Shown: positions 43,914-53,719, counted from the first letter of the stretch. The stretch: 64,000 nucleotides of DNA from DATNPX01 sp036702975 (GCA_036702975.1 DATNPX010000045.1:1-64000); one strand, 5' to 3'. Numbers and translations: made by a program. Notes: a model not told the origin generated them from the sequence alone.

Positions 43914-45068
43914 TCAAACGATCCAAACGACTGCATACTCGCCAACACTGGTTGGAATTATCGAGACCAAGCAGACCACCTCTTTCGATGACGATTTCAC
44001 TTTTATGTGTCCGTCAACTGCAGCTCGCTCTCCAACTGGTAATTTTGCCATGATTTTGTAGCGGTCGATGACCGAGTTGACGATTGTCTTTGGTAATTTT
44101 CTATCCAGTACGAGTGCGCCGTTGAGCCGATAGTGCACGGTCGCTTCCCGATCGCCTGGAATGATGTGTATATGCGTAGCGCTCCGCTTGATGGCGCCGC
44201 CTAGAATCTGGTTTGCCAGCAGCACGACTGCCTCTTCTTCAGCCTTTTCGACCTGCGCTTCATTTTCCGGTGGCACCGATTGTGCTTGCAGTCTGGTATG
44301 GGTTGGCGTTTTAGACCTTGAACCAACTCCAGCACCTTGCAGATGTGAACCCTCCTGCCCAATGCGTTCGGCCAGTTCAGCGACGCTGATTGATTCGGAT
44401 TTTGCCGTACCCAGAGTCTCGTTTGCTGCGTTCGAAATCGCCTCTTCTGTTATTTCTGCGATTTCAGGTTCTGCGGTTTCTACCTCTTCGGTTTCGATAG
44501 ACGTGGATGCCGTGCTTATAGTCTCTACTGCTGGTTCTGGTTGTGGCGCTTCTTCCGGTTCGTTGGCAATTTCCGGCTTGGTTTCGAGGGCTGTCGTAGA
44601 CCCATTGCCGTTGCCATTGTCAGATGACTTGCCGAAAAACTCGTTGAGAAACTCGATCAGGTCATCCTCAACACATACGACCGGTTTAACGTGAATGCCT
44701 GGTATTTGGGTTTGCACGTCAGCAATCACTGAAGTGTCGGAAGGATCAGCCATTGCCAGGGTCAGACGGTCGCCTATATGCGATATGCCTACCACCAGAT
44801 TGGCTCTCATGAATGCTTCCGGCAACAGATTTACAGCTCCGTCATCAGGACGGTTCTTGGTTTTGCACAGCCCGACGAAATTTACCCCATACTCGAGCTC
44901 GAGGGTGTTCTGGAGCTGGCTCTCGTTTGCCAGACCCTTCTTCGAAAGAATATCGACGATAGACTCGCCGGTCTTCGAATGCTCTTCCTGCACTAACTCG
45001 AGGTCTTCCTGTGTGATGACACCATTGTCAACCAACAGGTCGCCTATCTCCTTGCGGACTGCGGTCAT
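43914..45068 (-). CDS. PilB-like protein lacking the ATPase domain
   Basis: Starting at ATG 45068 (GGGG five bases upstream), this is 384 residues. Residues 1-140 are an MshEN-type domain closely parallel to that of PilB (KEIGDLLVDNGVITQEDLEL). A Glu/Thr-rich linker follows, then a partial N2-like domain (LLANQILGGAIKRSATHIHI, VHYRLNGALVLDRKLPK). The protein stops at EYAVVWIV, where PilB reads EKIVMRIL and goes on to Walker A, so it cannot hydrolyse ATP. It is either a truncated copy or a regulatory subunit; the intact frame with clean start favours function. It leads the pilB-pilT-pilC series. Confidence 0.8.
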   Translation of the reverse strand: MTAVRKEIGDLLVDNGVITQEDLELVQEEHSKTGESIVDILSKKGLANESQLQNTLELEYGVNFVGLCKTKNRPDDGAVNLLPEAFMRANLVVGISHIGDRLTLAMADPSDTSVIADVQTQIPGIHVKPVVCVEDDLIEFLNEFFGKSSDNGNGNGSTTALETKPEIANEPEEAPQPEPAVETISTASTSIETEEVETAEPEIAEITEEAISNAANETLGTAKSESISVAELAERIGQEGSHLQGAGVGSRSKTPTHTRLQAQSVPPENEAQVEKAEEEAVVLLANQILGGAIKRSATHIHIIPGDREATVHYRLNGALVLDRKLPKTIVNSVIDRYKIMAKLPVGERAAVDGHIKVKSSSKEVVCLVSIIPTSVGEYAVVWIV

Positions 45069-45409
45069 ACTGTCCCCTTTTCTGCCGTCATCCCTCAACC
45101 CCACGGACGTTCCGGCAATTGCCCAGATTCCCTCTGTCCGTGAATTTTTTGACAGCAAGCCGCGTAATTTGTGCCCGAGACTGACGATTCTCAAACCTCA
45201 ACGCGGGTGATTCGAGTTGTTTCAGCCCCATAGTCATCATAATCCAAACGAGTGATTCGGTGGTGATTTTCTTGATTCTTTCGCAGCCATTTGCCATCGG
45301 ATATGGTGCAAATATGTGCCTGTTATCAGACGTTTACTGGCTGGTGTACGGCGTTAGCGGGTATGATCGCATCAGCATACTGGCCGGGAGCGCGTGATTG
45401 GAGTTTGCC

Positions 45410-46843
45410 ATGCCAGACCCTGGAAGCCAGGCTGATGCCGAAAATCAGCCGGTCTCAGAGAATGCAGGCGAAGGTCCCAAATCTTCATCTGCCGTTAGGG
45501 CTGTCAGTTTTCACACGACGTTTGCTCATCAGATGTTCCTGCTGATAAGCAGTGCGTTTGTTGTTTTTGAACTTTGTTTCCTCTGGATTTACAGTGACCG
45601 TTCTTGGTTCTTTACCGACCTGATTTTCTGGAGCATTCCAACAATACTGTTTACCCTCGCGCTCGCGCACTGGATTTTACGCTGGCTGGAAAGCCCTGCT
45701 GGTTGCCGGTTTAGCGTTCCGGTCTCTAAGGGGCTGCCGGTCGTGTGTTATCGGAACTGGGTAGTGGTTGACGAGCCGGGTTTCCCGGCAGGAATTCGTT
45801 TCGGAAATCGCAGAGCGATATGGAGCGCCATTGACTCAGTCGAACTTACATTTTTCGGAAACTTGCTGCTCAAGTCTCACGCCACTTCCGGCGGCTCTGT
45901 CAAGCGAGCAGTTGCCGGTAAGGAGTATGACCTCAATCCACCCCAGCTGATTTTCAAATTTCCATTCGGAGTTGCATCGCGTCGGGATCAAATGGCGCTC
46001 ATTAATTTGTTGACTACGCACAATTCCTCGTGTCTTCTAAACGACCGATTGAAAAAACAGATTGCCAAAGATGAACCAAAGGGATCGCAGTTTGTTTTAA
46101 ATATCGTGTCTGCCTGCTTTTTGCTGTTTTTTGCAGATGTTGTCTATTCTACGTTGAACTACGTTGAGATGCTCAAAGAATACTGTCTGGCGCAGGAAGC
46201 CGCTGATTCCGATCCCAAGAATATTGTGGGCGCCGGCAAGCATTTCGAACAAGCCGAACAGCTGAGATTGCATCCTCTCCCGTTTTCCTGGGTGACGCGC
46301 AAAATGTTCGATACTGCTAGCACTAAATCTGGTGTCATGCAAGTGAGGGCTGATGCACTCTGGTCGATGCAGAAACATCAAGAGGCAATCGATTCTATGC
46401 GAGATGCACTCGAAGACCACACCAAAAATTTCCGCGCGGAACTCAAGCTGTCACGAATGTTGGTGGAAGATGGAAGGCTTGAAGAAGCTTATCCGGTCTT
46501 AGACAAGGCGGTGGAAAAGAGCAAGAAAGCGTTTGTGCCTCGCATGTACTATCTAGCGTTGCTGCATCGTGAGCGGAGATACGGTTCCAGCCAAAGCACC
46601 GTCGGCGATGTAATCGATGGGGCAACAAAGGCTACCGCTGCCAGCAGTGAAAGTCCGGAAGCTTTTTACGAAAATACGATGAAGTCTTTGGACGAAGAGT
46701 TATTTAAGGACTTCACTGGTTGGCCACCAGGAGTCAGTCCCTATCTGCCGGATGTCTGGCATCGCGACGACGTGGAATTTGTCGTTCGTCGAATGCTGGA
46801 TATGAAACAATCCAGGTGGACACCACCAAAGTCGTCCCCATAG
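45410..46843 (+). CDS. Membrane protein with C-terminal TPR-like repeats
   Basis: I start at ATG 45410 rather than the upstream TTG. The 477-residue protein has two close transmembrane helices (about 45-95; MFLLISSAFVVFELCFLWIY and LIFWSIPTILFTLALAHWIL), a beta-rich domain with GFPAGIRFGNRRAIW, a third helix near 235 (IVSACFLLFFADVVYSTL) and helical repeats (290-400) of TPR type. No catalytic motif is seen. It is divergent from the pilB-like gene, but no functional link is shown. Confidence 0.7.
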   Translation: MPDPGSQADAENQPVSENAGEGPKSSSAVRAVSFHTTFAHQMFLLISSAFVVFELCFLWIYSDRSWFFTDLIFWSIPTILFTLALAHWILRWLESPAGCRFSVPVSKGLPVVCYRNWVVVDEPGFPAGIRFGNRRAIWSAIDSVELTFFGNLLLKSHATSGGSVKRAVAGKEYDLNPPQLIFKFPFGVASRRDQMALINLLTTHNSSCLLNDRLKKQIAKDEPKGSQFVLNIVSACFLLFFADVVYSTLNYVEMLKEYCLAQEAADSDPKNIVGAGKHFEQAEQLRLHPLPFSWVTRKMFDTASTKSGVMQVRADALWSMQKHQEAIDSMRDALEDHTKNFRAELKLSRMLVEDGRLEEAYPVLDKAVEKSKKAFVPRMYYLALLHRERRYGSSQSTVGDVIDGATKATAASSESPEAFYENTMKSLDEELFKDFTGWPPGVSPYLPDVWHRDDVEFVVRRMLDMKQSRWTPPKSSP

Positions 46844-46850
46844 GGGATTT

Positions 46851-47159
46851 TTAGTGCCAGGAAGCCGGCAGTCTGTTCGCCGCCTCGTGTGGAAAGCAGG
46901 TAATGCTGCTGTCTGACTTAGCTTCACCGCAACGGCAGCGGTACAGGTCGAAAGGATTCTCTATATGAGCAGGCTCTTGGTTTGACAGCAATTGTCGGGA
47001 CGAAATCCGAGTCGTCTGGGTAACGAGCTTCGGCGTGGTTTGGTTTGATCTGCCAGTCTCGCTTCTTCTCGGGGTGGTTCGTTTTTCTCTCACTAGATAT
47101 GCAGAAGCGTTGTTTTTAAGGCGCAGGTTTTGCAGTGTCATCGGATTGAGTGCTCCCAT
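46851..47159 (-). CDS. Low-confidence small ORF in a 480-bp gap
   Basis: This frame encodes 102 residues, Arg/Thr-rich at first and ending in a small Cys-containing segment (FDLYRCRCGEAKSDSSITC). It has no clear ribosome-binding site and no recognised family. It is the only protein-like frame in the gap 46844-47322. It could be spurious. Confidence 0.25.
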   Translation of the reverse strand: MGALNPMTLQNLRLKNNASAYLVREKRTTPRRSETGRSNQTTPKLVTQTTRISSRQLLSNQEPAHIENPFDLYRCRCGEAKSDSSITCFPHEAANRLPASWH

Positions 47160-47249
47160 GGGGTGTAGATGGATTCTTTAATAAAAACTCATAGATGGCA
47201 AGTGGGCAATCACGTATGAGACCGTAGCCTGCGGTTTAAAAGCGAGGAC

Positions 47250-47263
47250 TGTGCAATTGCACA
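47250..47263. promoter_or_regulatory. 14-bp perfect palindrome TGTGCAATTGCACA
   Basis: The sequence is fully self-complementary and lies 60 bp before the next start codon, where an operator or promoter-proximal site is expected. No regulator can be named. Confidence 0.35.
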
Positions 47264-47322
47264 TTTTGCTCGAACCGCTCCCGGCATAAGCTAACTTCAT
47301 CACCAGCGCCGAGGACAATACA

Positions 47323-47787
47323 ATGAGCAAGCCAGTCGAAACCAGCAGCAAGCTTCACCGCGTTTCGGAGACAACCAACCCGAGCGATCACACGAGCGCC
47401 ATGATGCAGGAAGCACAAAAAGCCGGACAGGCTTTCCTCAACGAAGTTCAGCATGATTGGCAAAATGCCTCGAAGTGGGTGAAAGAGCACCCGCGTGAAG
47501 ATGGCCTGGTCGTTGGTGGCGCGCTGGTTGTGACCGGTGTCGTGCTCGGACTGAAGAACGCCAAAATGGGCGAACAGATGGCTGCTGAAGGACAACAGAT
47601 CATGCGCGGTGAGCAAATAGTTAGCGAGTCGACATTGTTTTCGAGCCTCGGCCGCGAAGGCAGTGTAGTGACAAAGATGAAGTTAGGCAATCAAAAAGAG
47701 GTTGGTCTCTGGCTCGATCCCTACAGCCCGGCAGCGAAGAATGCTTTGAGGAGAGAAGGTGGTATGGGTGATTATTTCAAGAGATAG
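47323..47787 (+). CDS. Small protein with one hydrophobic segment, unknown function
   Basis: This 154-residue protein has a polar, helical N-terminus (MMQEAQKAGQAFLNEVQHDW), one possible transmembrane stretch (GLVVGGALVVTGVVLGL) and a polar C-terminus. The layout recalls ElaB/DUF883-like membrane-anchored stress proteins, but the sequence is not a clear match. GAGG eight bases upstream supports the ATG. Confidence 0.6.
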   Translation: MSKPVETSSKLHRVSETTNPSDHTSAMMQEAQKAGQAFLNEVQHDWQNASKWVKEHPREDGLVVGGALVVTGVVLGLKNAKMGEQMAAEGQQIMRGEQIVSESTLFSSLGREGSVVTKMKLGNQKEVGLWLDPYSPAAKNALRREGGMGDYFKR

Positions 47788-47837
47788 TTCAATACCGGCC
47801 GAATCCAAACCAAAATCTGCGTAGCTCTTGCGAACAG

Positions 47838-49136
47838 CTAATGCCACGATCCGACAGCTGCACTAGCACCCATATCGTCAGGATCTGACGGATGTTGTCG
47901 CAGGTTCGGGGCCGACGCTTTGACCAGTGCCGCAAGTTTGGGATTCTTGGCTATCTGATCTGCAATTCCCATGAAGACTAGAGTTCCGCCACGCGAATTC
48001 AAGTGCACGGTATCGAGATAGTGGGCTTTGATAAAAGTGTTATTGTCGGATATGTCGTAAACGTCTGCACCATACTTAGTGCATGTCTCTGCCAGCCAAG
48101 CCTTATGCTCCTTCCAGAACGAATCTGGCAGCAACTTTCGATTCATCTCCATGCTTGGCATTTCAACTACCAATACTTGTATGTGCTTCGCCTGTAAATT
48201 GGCTAGAAGCGCCGTAAAGAATTGCTTCTCGCACTTGTATACCGGCGGATGCGATTCTTTGTAGCGATGCAAGTACTCCTTCGTGTTGTCCATCCAGAGA
48301 TCTGGCGGAGTAACAGCAGGCACAACCCACTCACCCGGTTTGACTTCTCCGGCTGAACCAGAAATCGCTTGCAAGAAAACTCTCTTGTCTTGCTGTTTGG
48401 CACCGGATATGGTGAGCTTGTCTGAAGTGCTCGATGGCGGCAGCAGCGCTGTCAGCGAGTTGACTAATGACTTTTGCATAGACTGTTGGGTTCTCTTCAG
48501 CGCAATGTTCTGATTCAAGAACCAGTCGAAACGCGAGAAAATTTCAGGGTACGCGGCTTCCTCGAGTCCATCTAGCTTGACGTAAGGCGCCAAAAACTTG
48601 AAGGTGTCGGTCGCAGACGGTGCTACTAAATCGTTGTCGATAAAGTCACGAGGGCTAACAGTGATGATCGCCATCGACGGACTTTGACCTTCCCTGAACA
48701 ATGCTTTAGAGAGCATGTAGGCGTCGGAGATCATGGCGCCGCCCATGCCCAAGTTGACGGTTTCAACATGACGGCCAGTTTGCTGTTCGAGCAGGTGCTC
48801 CAACGTGCTCATATGCCTATGCGTGACACAATCAAGGTCTTTCTTTAAATTGAAGGCGTCCGAACTGAATGTCGCTGCTCCGATCTGCGAGCTTCCAAAA
48901 ATCGCGATATCTGCTGTTCTGGGACGCATCAAATATCCGCGTGCCAGCCACCAGGCCCAGTGTCCTTGTTGTCTGGTTTCGCTATCGCTGTTTCTAATCG
49001 CTTCCTCATCGAGCACACGGTTTGGGCTTGCCACGAGATGTTCGATGGCAAAGTTTAAAGCGAAAAACAGTAGCAGAGCGGTTGGGAATCGCAGCCATTT
49101 TTTGTTTGTATCGTAGTTCGTCGCGTTAGCTGCCAT
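47838..49136 (-). CDS. SGNH-like membrane-anchored protein, third of three paralogues
   Basis: I start at ATG 49136, 1 bp after the previous stop and with GAGG in range; the frame is open to 49175. The 432-residue protein has an N-terminal membrane anchor (FPTALLLFFALNFAI), then an SGNH/GDSL-like domain with block I FGSSQ, SPRDFIDNDL, MPSMEMN and the C-terminal catalytic pair DTVHLNSRGG (Asp-x-x-His). AlgX/AlgJ- and DltD-type proteins of this fold pass acyl groups to surface polymers alongside MBOAT proteins. It lies at the end of an operon led by an MBOAT gene. Confidence 0.75.
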   Translation of the reverse strand: MAANATNYDTNKKWLRFPTALLLFFALNFAIEHLVASPNRVLDEEAIRNSDSETRQQGHWAWWLARGYLMRPRTADIAIFGSSQIGAATFSSDAFNLKKDLDCVTHRHMSTLEHLLEQQTGRHVETVNLGMGGAMISDAYMLSKALFREGQSPSMAIITVSPRDFIDNDLVAPSATDTFKFLAPYVKLDGLEEAAYPEIFSRFDWFLNQNIALKRTQQSMQKSLVNSLTALLPPSSTSDKLTISGAKQQDKRVFLQAISGSAGEVKPGEWVVPAVTPPDLWMDNTKEYLHRYKESHPPVYKCEKQFFTALLANLQAKHIQVLVVEMPSMEMNRKLLPDSFWKEHKAWLAETCTKYGADVYDISDNNTFIKAHYLDTVHLNSRGGTLVFMGIADQIAKNPKLAALVKASAPNLRQHPSDPDDMGASAAVGSWH

Positions 49137-49137
49137 T

Positions 49138-50595
49138 CTATTGCGCCTCGTCGCGAGCATCTTCGATCTCTTCATGGCGTTTCAGCTCTTCGCCCGCCAG
49201 CTTCAATGCGCGTCTGGTTCGCGGATTTGCGGCTAGTCCATCGACTAGACTCCAGATGAATCTCTTGCCGCCGTAAGCATTTAAGTGCACAGTGTCGTGG
49301 AAGTCTTCCTTGTTGTAATAATTCCAGTCGCACTGATCAAGTACCGGAATATTGTAGCTGTAGCCGAAATCCTTGATTGCCTGCACGTACTGCATGTAGA
49401 CGCTTGGATTGAGAAGTGAAATGTTCTCTCTCGAGATCGGCATGTTTACGAGAATCAACTCGATTTTTTCTTTGTGGCAGTAGTAGGCAAGACGTCGCAA
49501 AAAATAGAACTGCAGCTGATAGATGCTTGGTTCTGGGTGCTTGTATCGCTCTTTGTATTCTTTCGTGTTGTCTGTATATTGTGCCGCAGCTTCCTTGGGA
49601 GTGACTGGTACAGCGAGCATTGAGTTCGGTATGATCTCGCCTTTCAAATAGTCAGGCAGCAAATGGGTGCGGTCCCACCAAGTGAAAGGTCTGTCGGTTT
49701 TTTCCGGTCGTGGTACTGCATACGCCAGCGTGTCAGTCAGCCAATCTTTGGCAGCCATCTGAATGTCTAACGAGTTGGCATACAGGTAGACGCTGTGCTG
49801 CAAACACCAATCCAAGCGCGGGAACGGTGCATGGTAGAGACCACTGGCGACATCATCAACGTTGACGATTCTTCTCAGATATCTGAACGGCTCCGTGTCC
49901 GCTGGGTTGGACAATGTGCTGTCGATAAAGTCTCGAGGCGCTATTCCGTATATAACTACCTCTGGACGTTGCGAGACATTGATCATGCTCTTCAGAGTCA
50001 GGTATGCATCAGATGGCATTTGACCCGGAGCCGACAAATTGAAGGTGTTGAACTCGCCATTTAATTTCGCCTTCAAGAGATAGTCGAGATAGTTTGCTTT
50101 GTGATACTTGGTCAAGTCTAGGGACGTCATCGTATGAGCGGCGTCTGCTCCATTGATGGCGCTCACCATGAGTGACGAGCCAAGCAATGCGATGTTGTGC
50201 TGCTGCGTATCGTGACGCAGGTCTTCCATGTTCCACCACGCCCAACCGCGATAGACAAACTTGTACGGGTCGAAATCGAATGGGGTTTGGAAGGAGAGAA
50301 ATGCGTTCGCGGCTACGAAAAGCGCAAAGGCCATGAGAAAGCGACTGTGCTTCCCGAGTCTGGCTGGTGGAGCTGAGTCTGGTGTCGCCTGTGGTGTCGT
50401 TGTTTTGTCGGGAGTTGTCGCAACATGTACTGTTGTAGCGGCAACCACCGATGGTGGCTCCGCGTGTACAGCTGTGGCGAAGGCTGAAGCTACGGTTGAT
50501 TGCTTGGTACTTGAAACAGAAAAATCCAACACTCCCGTGCCGGCTGTCTCAACATTCAGTGGTGTAGTGGCTGTGTCAGCAGGCAAGGTGCTCAT
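49138..50595 (-). CDS. SGNH-like membrane-anchored protein, second of three paralogues
   Basis: This 485-residue protein begins at ATG 50595 with AAGGAG seven bases upstream and overlaps the previous stop by ATGA. An Ala/Thr-rich cytosolic tail (1-85) precedes a transmembrane segment (FLMAFALFVAANAFLSF). The SGNH-like domain has LLGSSLM, APRDFIDSTL, DNTKEYKERYK, VNMPISREN and DTVHLNAYGG. The shared motifs and order identify it as a paralogue of its two neighbours. It probably acts outside the membrane with the MBOAT protein. Confidence 0.78.
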   Translation of the reverse strand: MSTLPADTATTPLNVETAGTGVLDFSVSSTKQSTVASAFATAVHAEPPSVVAATTVHVATTPDKTTTPQATPDSAPPARLGKHSRFLMAFALFVAANAFLSFQTPFDFDPYKFVYRGWAWWNMEDLRHDTQQHNIALLGSSLMVSAINGADAAHTMTSLDLTKYHKANYLDYLLKAKLNGEFNTFNLSAPGQMPSDAYLTLKSMINVSQRPEVVIYGIAPRDFIDSTLSNPADTEPFRYLRRIVNVDDVASGLYHAPFPRLDWCLQHSVYLYANSLDIQMAAKDWLTDTLAYAVPRPEKTDRPFTWWDRTHLLPDYLKGEIIPNSMLAVPVTPKEAAAQYTDNTKEYKERYKHPEPSIYQLQFYFLRRLAYYCHKEKIELILVNMPISRENISLLNPSVYMQYVQAIKDFGYSYNIPVLDQCDWNYYNKEDFHDTVHLNAYGGKRFIWSLVDGLAANPRTRRALKLAGEELKRHEEIEDARDEAQ

Positions 50596-51977
50596 AAAAA
50601 TGACTCCTTGCGCGTAGCCAACGAATTCTTCGATTTCGCTTTCGCCTTTGCTTCTTCGTTCTTTCTCGCTACTCCTGGGCTCTGTGCCTGATTTTTTCCA
50701 TTCCCTGCGGAATTTTGTGACAACGCCGCACGAATATCACTACTTTGTGCCAAGCTCTCTGCTATTGCCGAAAGCATTTTGCGTCCACCGCCCGAATGCA
50801 AATGTACAGTGTCTTCGAAGTCTGAGAGTTTATAGTTGTTGCTGCCATCGAGGTCTATGAAAGTGACTCCCTTATTTGCAGCCAGTACATGAACGGTCTC
50901 TTTAAATGCAGCTTGTGCCGTTGGGCTCAATAGTTGCCGATTGAGCTCGGTAATCGGCATCGATACCAGCACAAACTTGGTGCCGCGCTCTTTGGCAATA
51001 TCGATTGTGCGAGAGAGGAAATCCATCTGGTCGAGGAACGTATTCCACTTCAGTTCTTTATAGCGTTTGCGGTACTCAACTAGATTGTCTGAGAACGCTG
51101 GTCTTGCACGGTCGACATAAGGCTGGAACATGCATTCTGCAACTCCAACTTCCCCGGGTCTGTAGTCGGGAAGGATTTTGCGACGCAGTTTCATAGGAAC
51201 AATGAGTATTGGAAGCTTACCAAGCTCGGTGTTTGCTATCTTTGCGGTCGCTCTTTCAAAGGCGTGAACGAGATCTTCTTTGTGTCCGTAGGGGAATGAA
51301 AGTCGACCCAACTCATAGTTCAAACGGTCTTGCCACTCGGGCGATATCTTGTCGATCTGGGTGCTATAGTCACCAAACCGTGCAAGATGATGAAATGGAT
51401 CTGTCGCCGATGGGCTAGGCAACAAGTTATCCATGAAGTCGCGTGGTCCGACACCGTAAACAATTACGTTTGGTCTGCGCTGATCCTTCAAAATAAATCG
51501 AGTGATCATGTAAGCGTCGGAAGGCATTTCGCCTGGCAGAGCGAAGTTGAAGGTGCTTATCTTTTGCCCGGTGCGCTCTTGAAACTTCCTTTCAAAATAG
51601 AGGCTCGAGTGATGTCGTGGTCCGTCAATCTGCTTGTTCATCAGGTCTGCGTCTACTCCGCCTGAGGGAAATAGCACCAATGACGAGCCTAAAAATGCTA
51701 CATCTGGCGCCGATTTTATTCCGTGCAGATAGTCCGTTATGGCGCAGCTTGTCCATGTGTCGTAGCTAAAATCTTCCGGAGCCAGCTTGCCAAATCCAAC
51801 CATACCCCAGGTGACATTGACCAGGGCAAAGAAGAGCAAAGCCGCTAGAGCGCGGCTTGCTAATGGTTTCCTCAGTGGGGGGATGCCGAATGGATTGGCT
51901 AGCGCTTGAGGTCGCTTGGTCGCTTCCGCAAGCCCCTTTCTGAGGGGACTTAGTGTTGGAGCAGACGTTTTATCCAC
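50592..51977 (-). CDS. SGNH-like membrane-anchored protein, first of three paralogues
   Basis: I start at GTG 51977, two bases after the MBOAT stop, rather than at 52076 inside that gene. The 461-residue protein has one N-terminal transmembrane helix (ALAALLFFALVNVTWGMV) and an SGNH-like domain: FLGSSLVLF, GPRDFMDNLL, DNLVEYRKRYK, VSMPITELN and DTVHLHSGGG. The Ser of GSSL and the Asp/His of DTVH would be the catalytic residues. It is translationally coupled to the MBOAT gene and, by ATGA, to the next paralogue. Confidence 0.78.
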   Translation of the reverse strand: MDKTSAPTLSPLRKGLAEATKRPQALANPFGIPPLRKPLASRALAALLFFALVNVTWGMVGFGKLAPEDFSYDTWTSCAITDYLHGIKSAPDVAFLGSSLVLFPSGGVDADLMNKQIDGPRHHSSLYFERKFQERTGQKISTFNFALPGEMPSDAYMITRFILKDQRRPNVIVYGVGPRDFMDNLLPSPSATDPFHHLARFGDYSTQIDKISPEWQDRLNYELGRLSFPYGHKEDLVHAFERATAKIANTELGKLPILIVPMKLRRKILPDYRPGEVGVAECMFQPYVDRARPAFSDNLVEYRKRYKELKWNTFLDQMDFLSRTIDIAKERGTKFVLVSMPITELNRQLLSPTAQAAFKETVHVLAANKGVTFIDLDGSNNYKLSDFEDTVHLHSGGGRKMLSAIAESLAQSSDIRAALSQNSAGNGKNQAQSPGVARKNEEAKAKAKSKNSLATRKESFL

Positions 51978-51979
51978 GA

Positions 51980-53437
51980 TTAGAATTGGAAGTAGATGAA
52001 TTTCGGGCTGCTGTCGGGGCTGAAGATTGTGAGAATGCACATCAATGCCACCATGACACCGACTTGCACTGCCCACGGCGGGCTGAGATAGAACTTCTTG
52101 TCGTTCAGCCAGTTGACGGCGAGATGCGACACAAATAGAGCGGGCAAAATCAACAGAAGCGCTGGGAAGATGATCGGATCGCGAATCTGCAGAATCGCCA
52201 AGTGACCGACGCTGAAGTTGAGCAATTCAGCAGGTGCAGCCGCCAATTTGGTGATGATTTGCATTGCCACTTTGACGCTGTCGGCTCTGAAAAATACCCA
52301 GCCGATGCAGACAATGTGGAAGGTGATGATCACTGAAGCGATGTGATATGCCTTGGATTCGATGATCTCTTTGCTGATACCGATGCTTTCGGTTAGCTTC
52401 TGCCATCCCTTATGCAAAATCAGCAATACGCCTTGATACACACCCCAGACGAGGAAGTGCATGGCGGCGCCGTGCCATAGTCCACCCAGTGCCATCGTGA
52501 TGAAGAGGTTACGGCAGTTCAACAATTCGCCTTTACGCGAACCACCTAACGGAATGAACAGATAATCTCTCAACCATGTCGACAAGCTGATGTGCCAACG
52601 CCGCCAGAAGTCGGAGACATTTGCTGCCAGGTAGGGCAAGTTGAAGTTAATCGGCACCTTGTAGCCAAAGAGCATCGCCGAACCACGCGCGATATCGGTG
52701 TATCCCGCAAAGTCGAAGAAGATTTGGAAAGCAAATGAGTACGTGATCAACCACAAGTCCAGCGAGGAGAAATTCTCCGGATGTGCAAAACCAGCTTGGG
52801 CAACGGTCGAGAGATTGTCGGCGATGATCACTTTTTTGAAGAGTCCCATAAGGATCATCTGCATTCCTTCATCTACATACTCCCACTTGAACTTGGTGGG
52901 GAGGCTGAGCTGAGGAATGAAGTCTTGATAGCGTTTGATTGGACCAGCTATCTGTGTCGGGAAGAATGAAGCAAAAAGAGCAAATTGCGGAAGCGATTTG
53001 ACCAGCGGTTTGCCTCTATAAACTTCGACAGCGTAGTGAATGAATTCGAAAACGAAGAATGAGATACCGAGCGGAAGGAGAATGTGCAGGTGCGGTTCGC
53101 GCCAGTTGATATGCGCCAAGGAGAATGCATCGTGCAGTGCGCCGATTCCGAAACCTAGATATTTAAAGATGCCTAGCACGACCAGGTTCAGTGCTACGAC
53201 AACCCCCAGCGCCCACTTCTTGCCCTTCTCTTCTTGAGCTTTGACGATGAACGGCACAAGATAGAAGTTGCCCACCGTCAGCCCGAGAATGAGCAAGCCG
53301 TAAATCGGCTTCCAGGACATGTAGAAGACATAACTAGCCACCAGCAGTAGTGGCACCTTGGCCTTATGCGGCAAGAGCCAATACAGTAAAAATACCGTAG
53401 GCAGAAATACCAGGTACTGCAAACTGTTGAATAGCAA
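51980..53437 (-). CDS. MBOAT-family membrane acyltransferase (AlgI/DltB-like)
   Basis: I start at TTG 53437 because AAGGAG lies eight bases upstream and LLFNSLQYLVFLP matches the usual MBOAT N-terminus; the frame is open to 53530. The 485-residue polytopic protein has DFWRRWHISLSTWLRDYLF and the catalytic His in GGLWHGAAMHFLVWG. AlgI and DltB relatives move acyl groups across the inner membrane for alginate acetylation or teichoic-acid D-alanylation. Three SGNH-like genes follow without gaps, so this is probably a polysaccharide acylation system. The acyl donor and polymer are unknown. Confidence 0.92.
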   Translation of the reverse strand: MLFNSLQYLVFLPTVFLLYWLLPHKAKVPLLLVASYVFYMSWKPIYGLLILGLTVGNFYLVPFIVKAQEEKGKKWALGVVVALNLVVLGIFKYLGFGIGALHDAFSLAHINWREPHLHILLPLGISFFVFEFIHYAVEVYRGKPLVKSLPQFALFASFFPTQIAGPIKRYQDFIPQLSLPTKFKWEYVDEGMQMILMGLFKKVIIADNLSTVAQAGFAHPENFSSLDLWLITYSFAFQIFFDFAGYTDIARGSAMLFGYKVPINFNLPYLAANVSDFWRRWHISLSTWLRDYLFIPLGGSRKGELLNCRNLFITMALGGLWHGAAMHFLVWGVYQGVLLILHKGWQKLTESIGISKEIIESKAYHIASVIITFHIVCIGWVFFRADSVKVAMQIITKLAAAPAELLNFSVGHLAILQIRDPIIFPALLLILPALFVSHLAVNWLNDKKFYLSPPWAVQVGVMVALMCILTIFSPDSSPKFIYFQF

Positions 53438-53719
53438 AGCGAATTCTCCTTCGATTCCCCGAGCCAATTGCCAGGCTGGCCATTCGAGTTTCCAATGGCT
53501 GCGCATCACATAATAAAGGGTGGATATCAAGAATGTACGGACCCGTGATTCTCTTAATCTAAAAAGTCTATAGTTTCAGGAGCGGCTCTTTTCGAAAATG
53601 TTCAATTGGTCCGGCTTTGCGGCTTCTGACATCTTGCGGGGTGTCTGTCACACGAAATGGATGTCAAGTATTTCTTCGATTGTCAGTTCAAACAAATGTC
53701 TCTAAAGTGAGAAAAAGCC

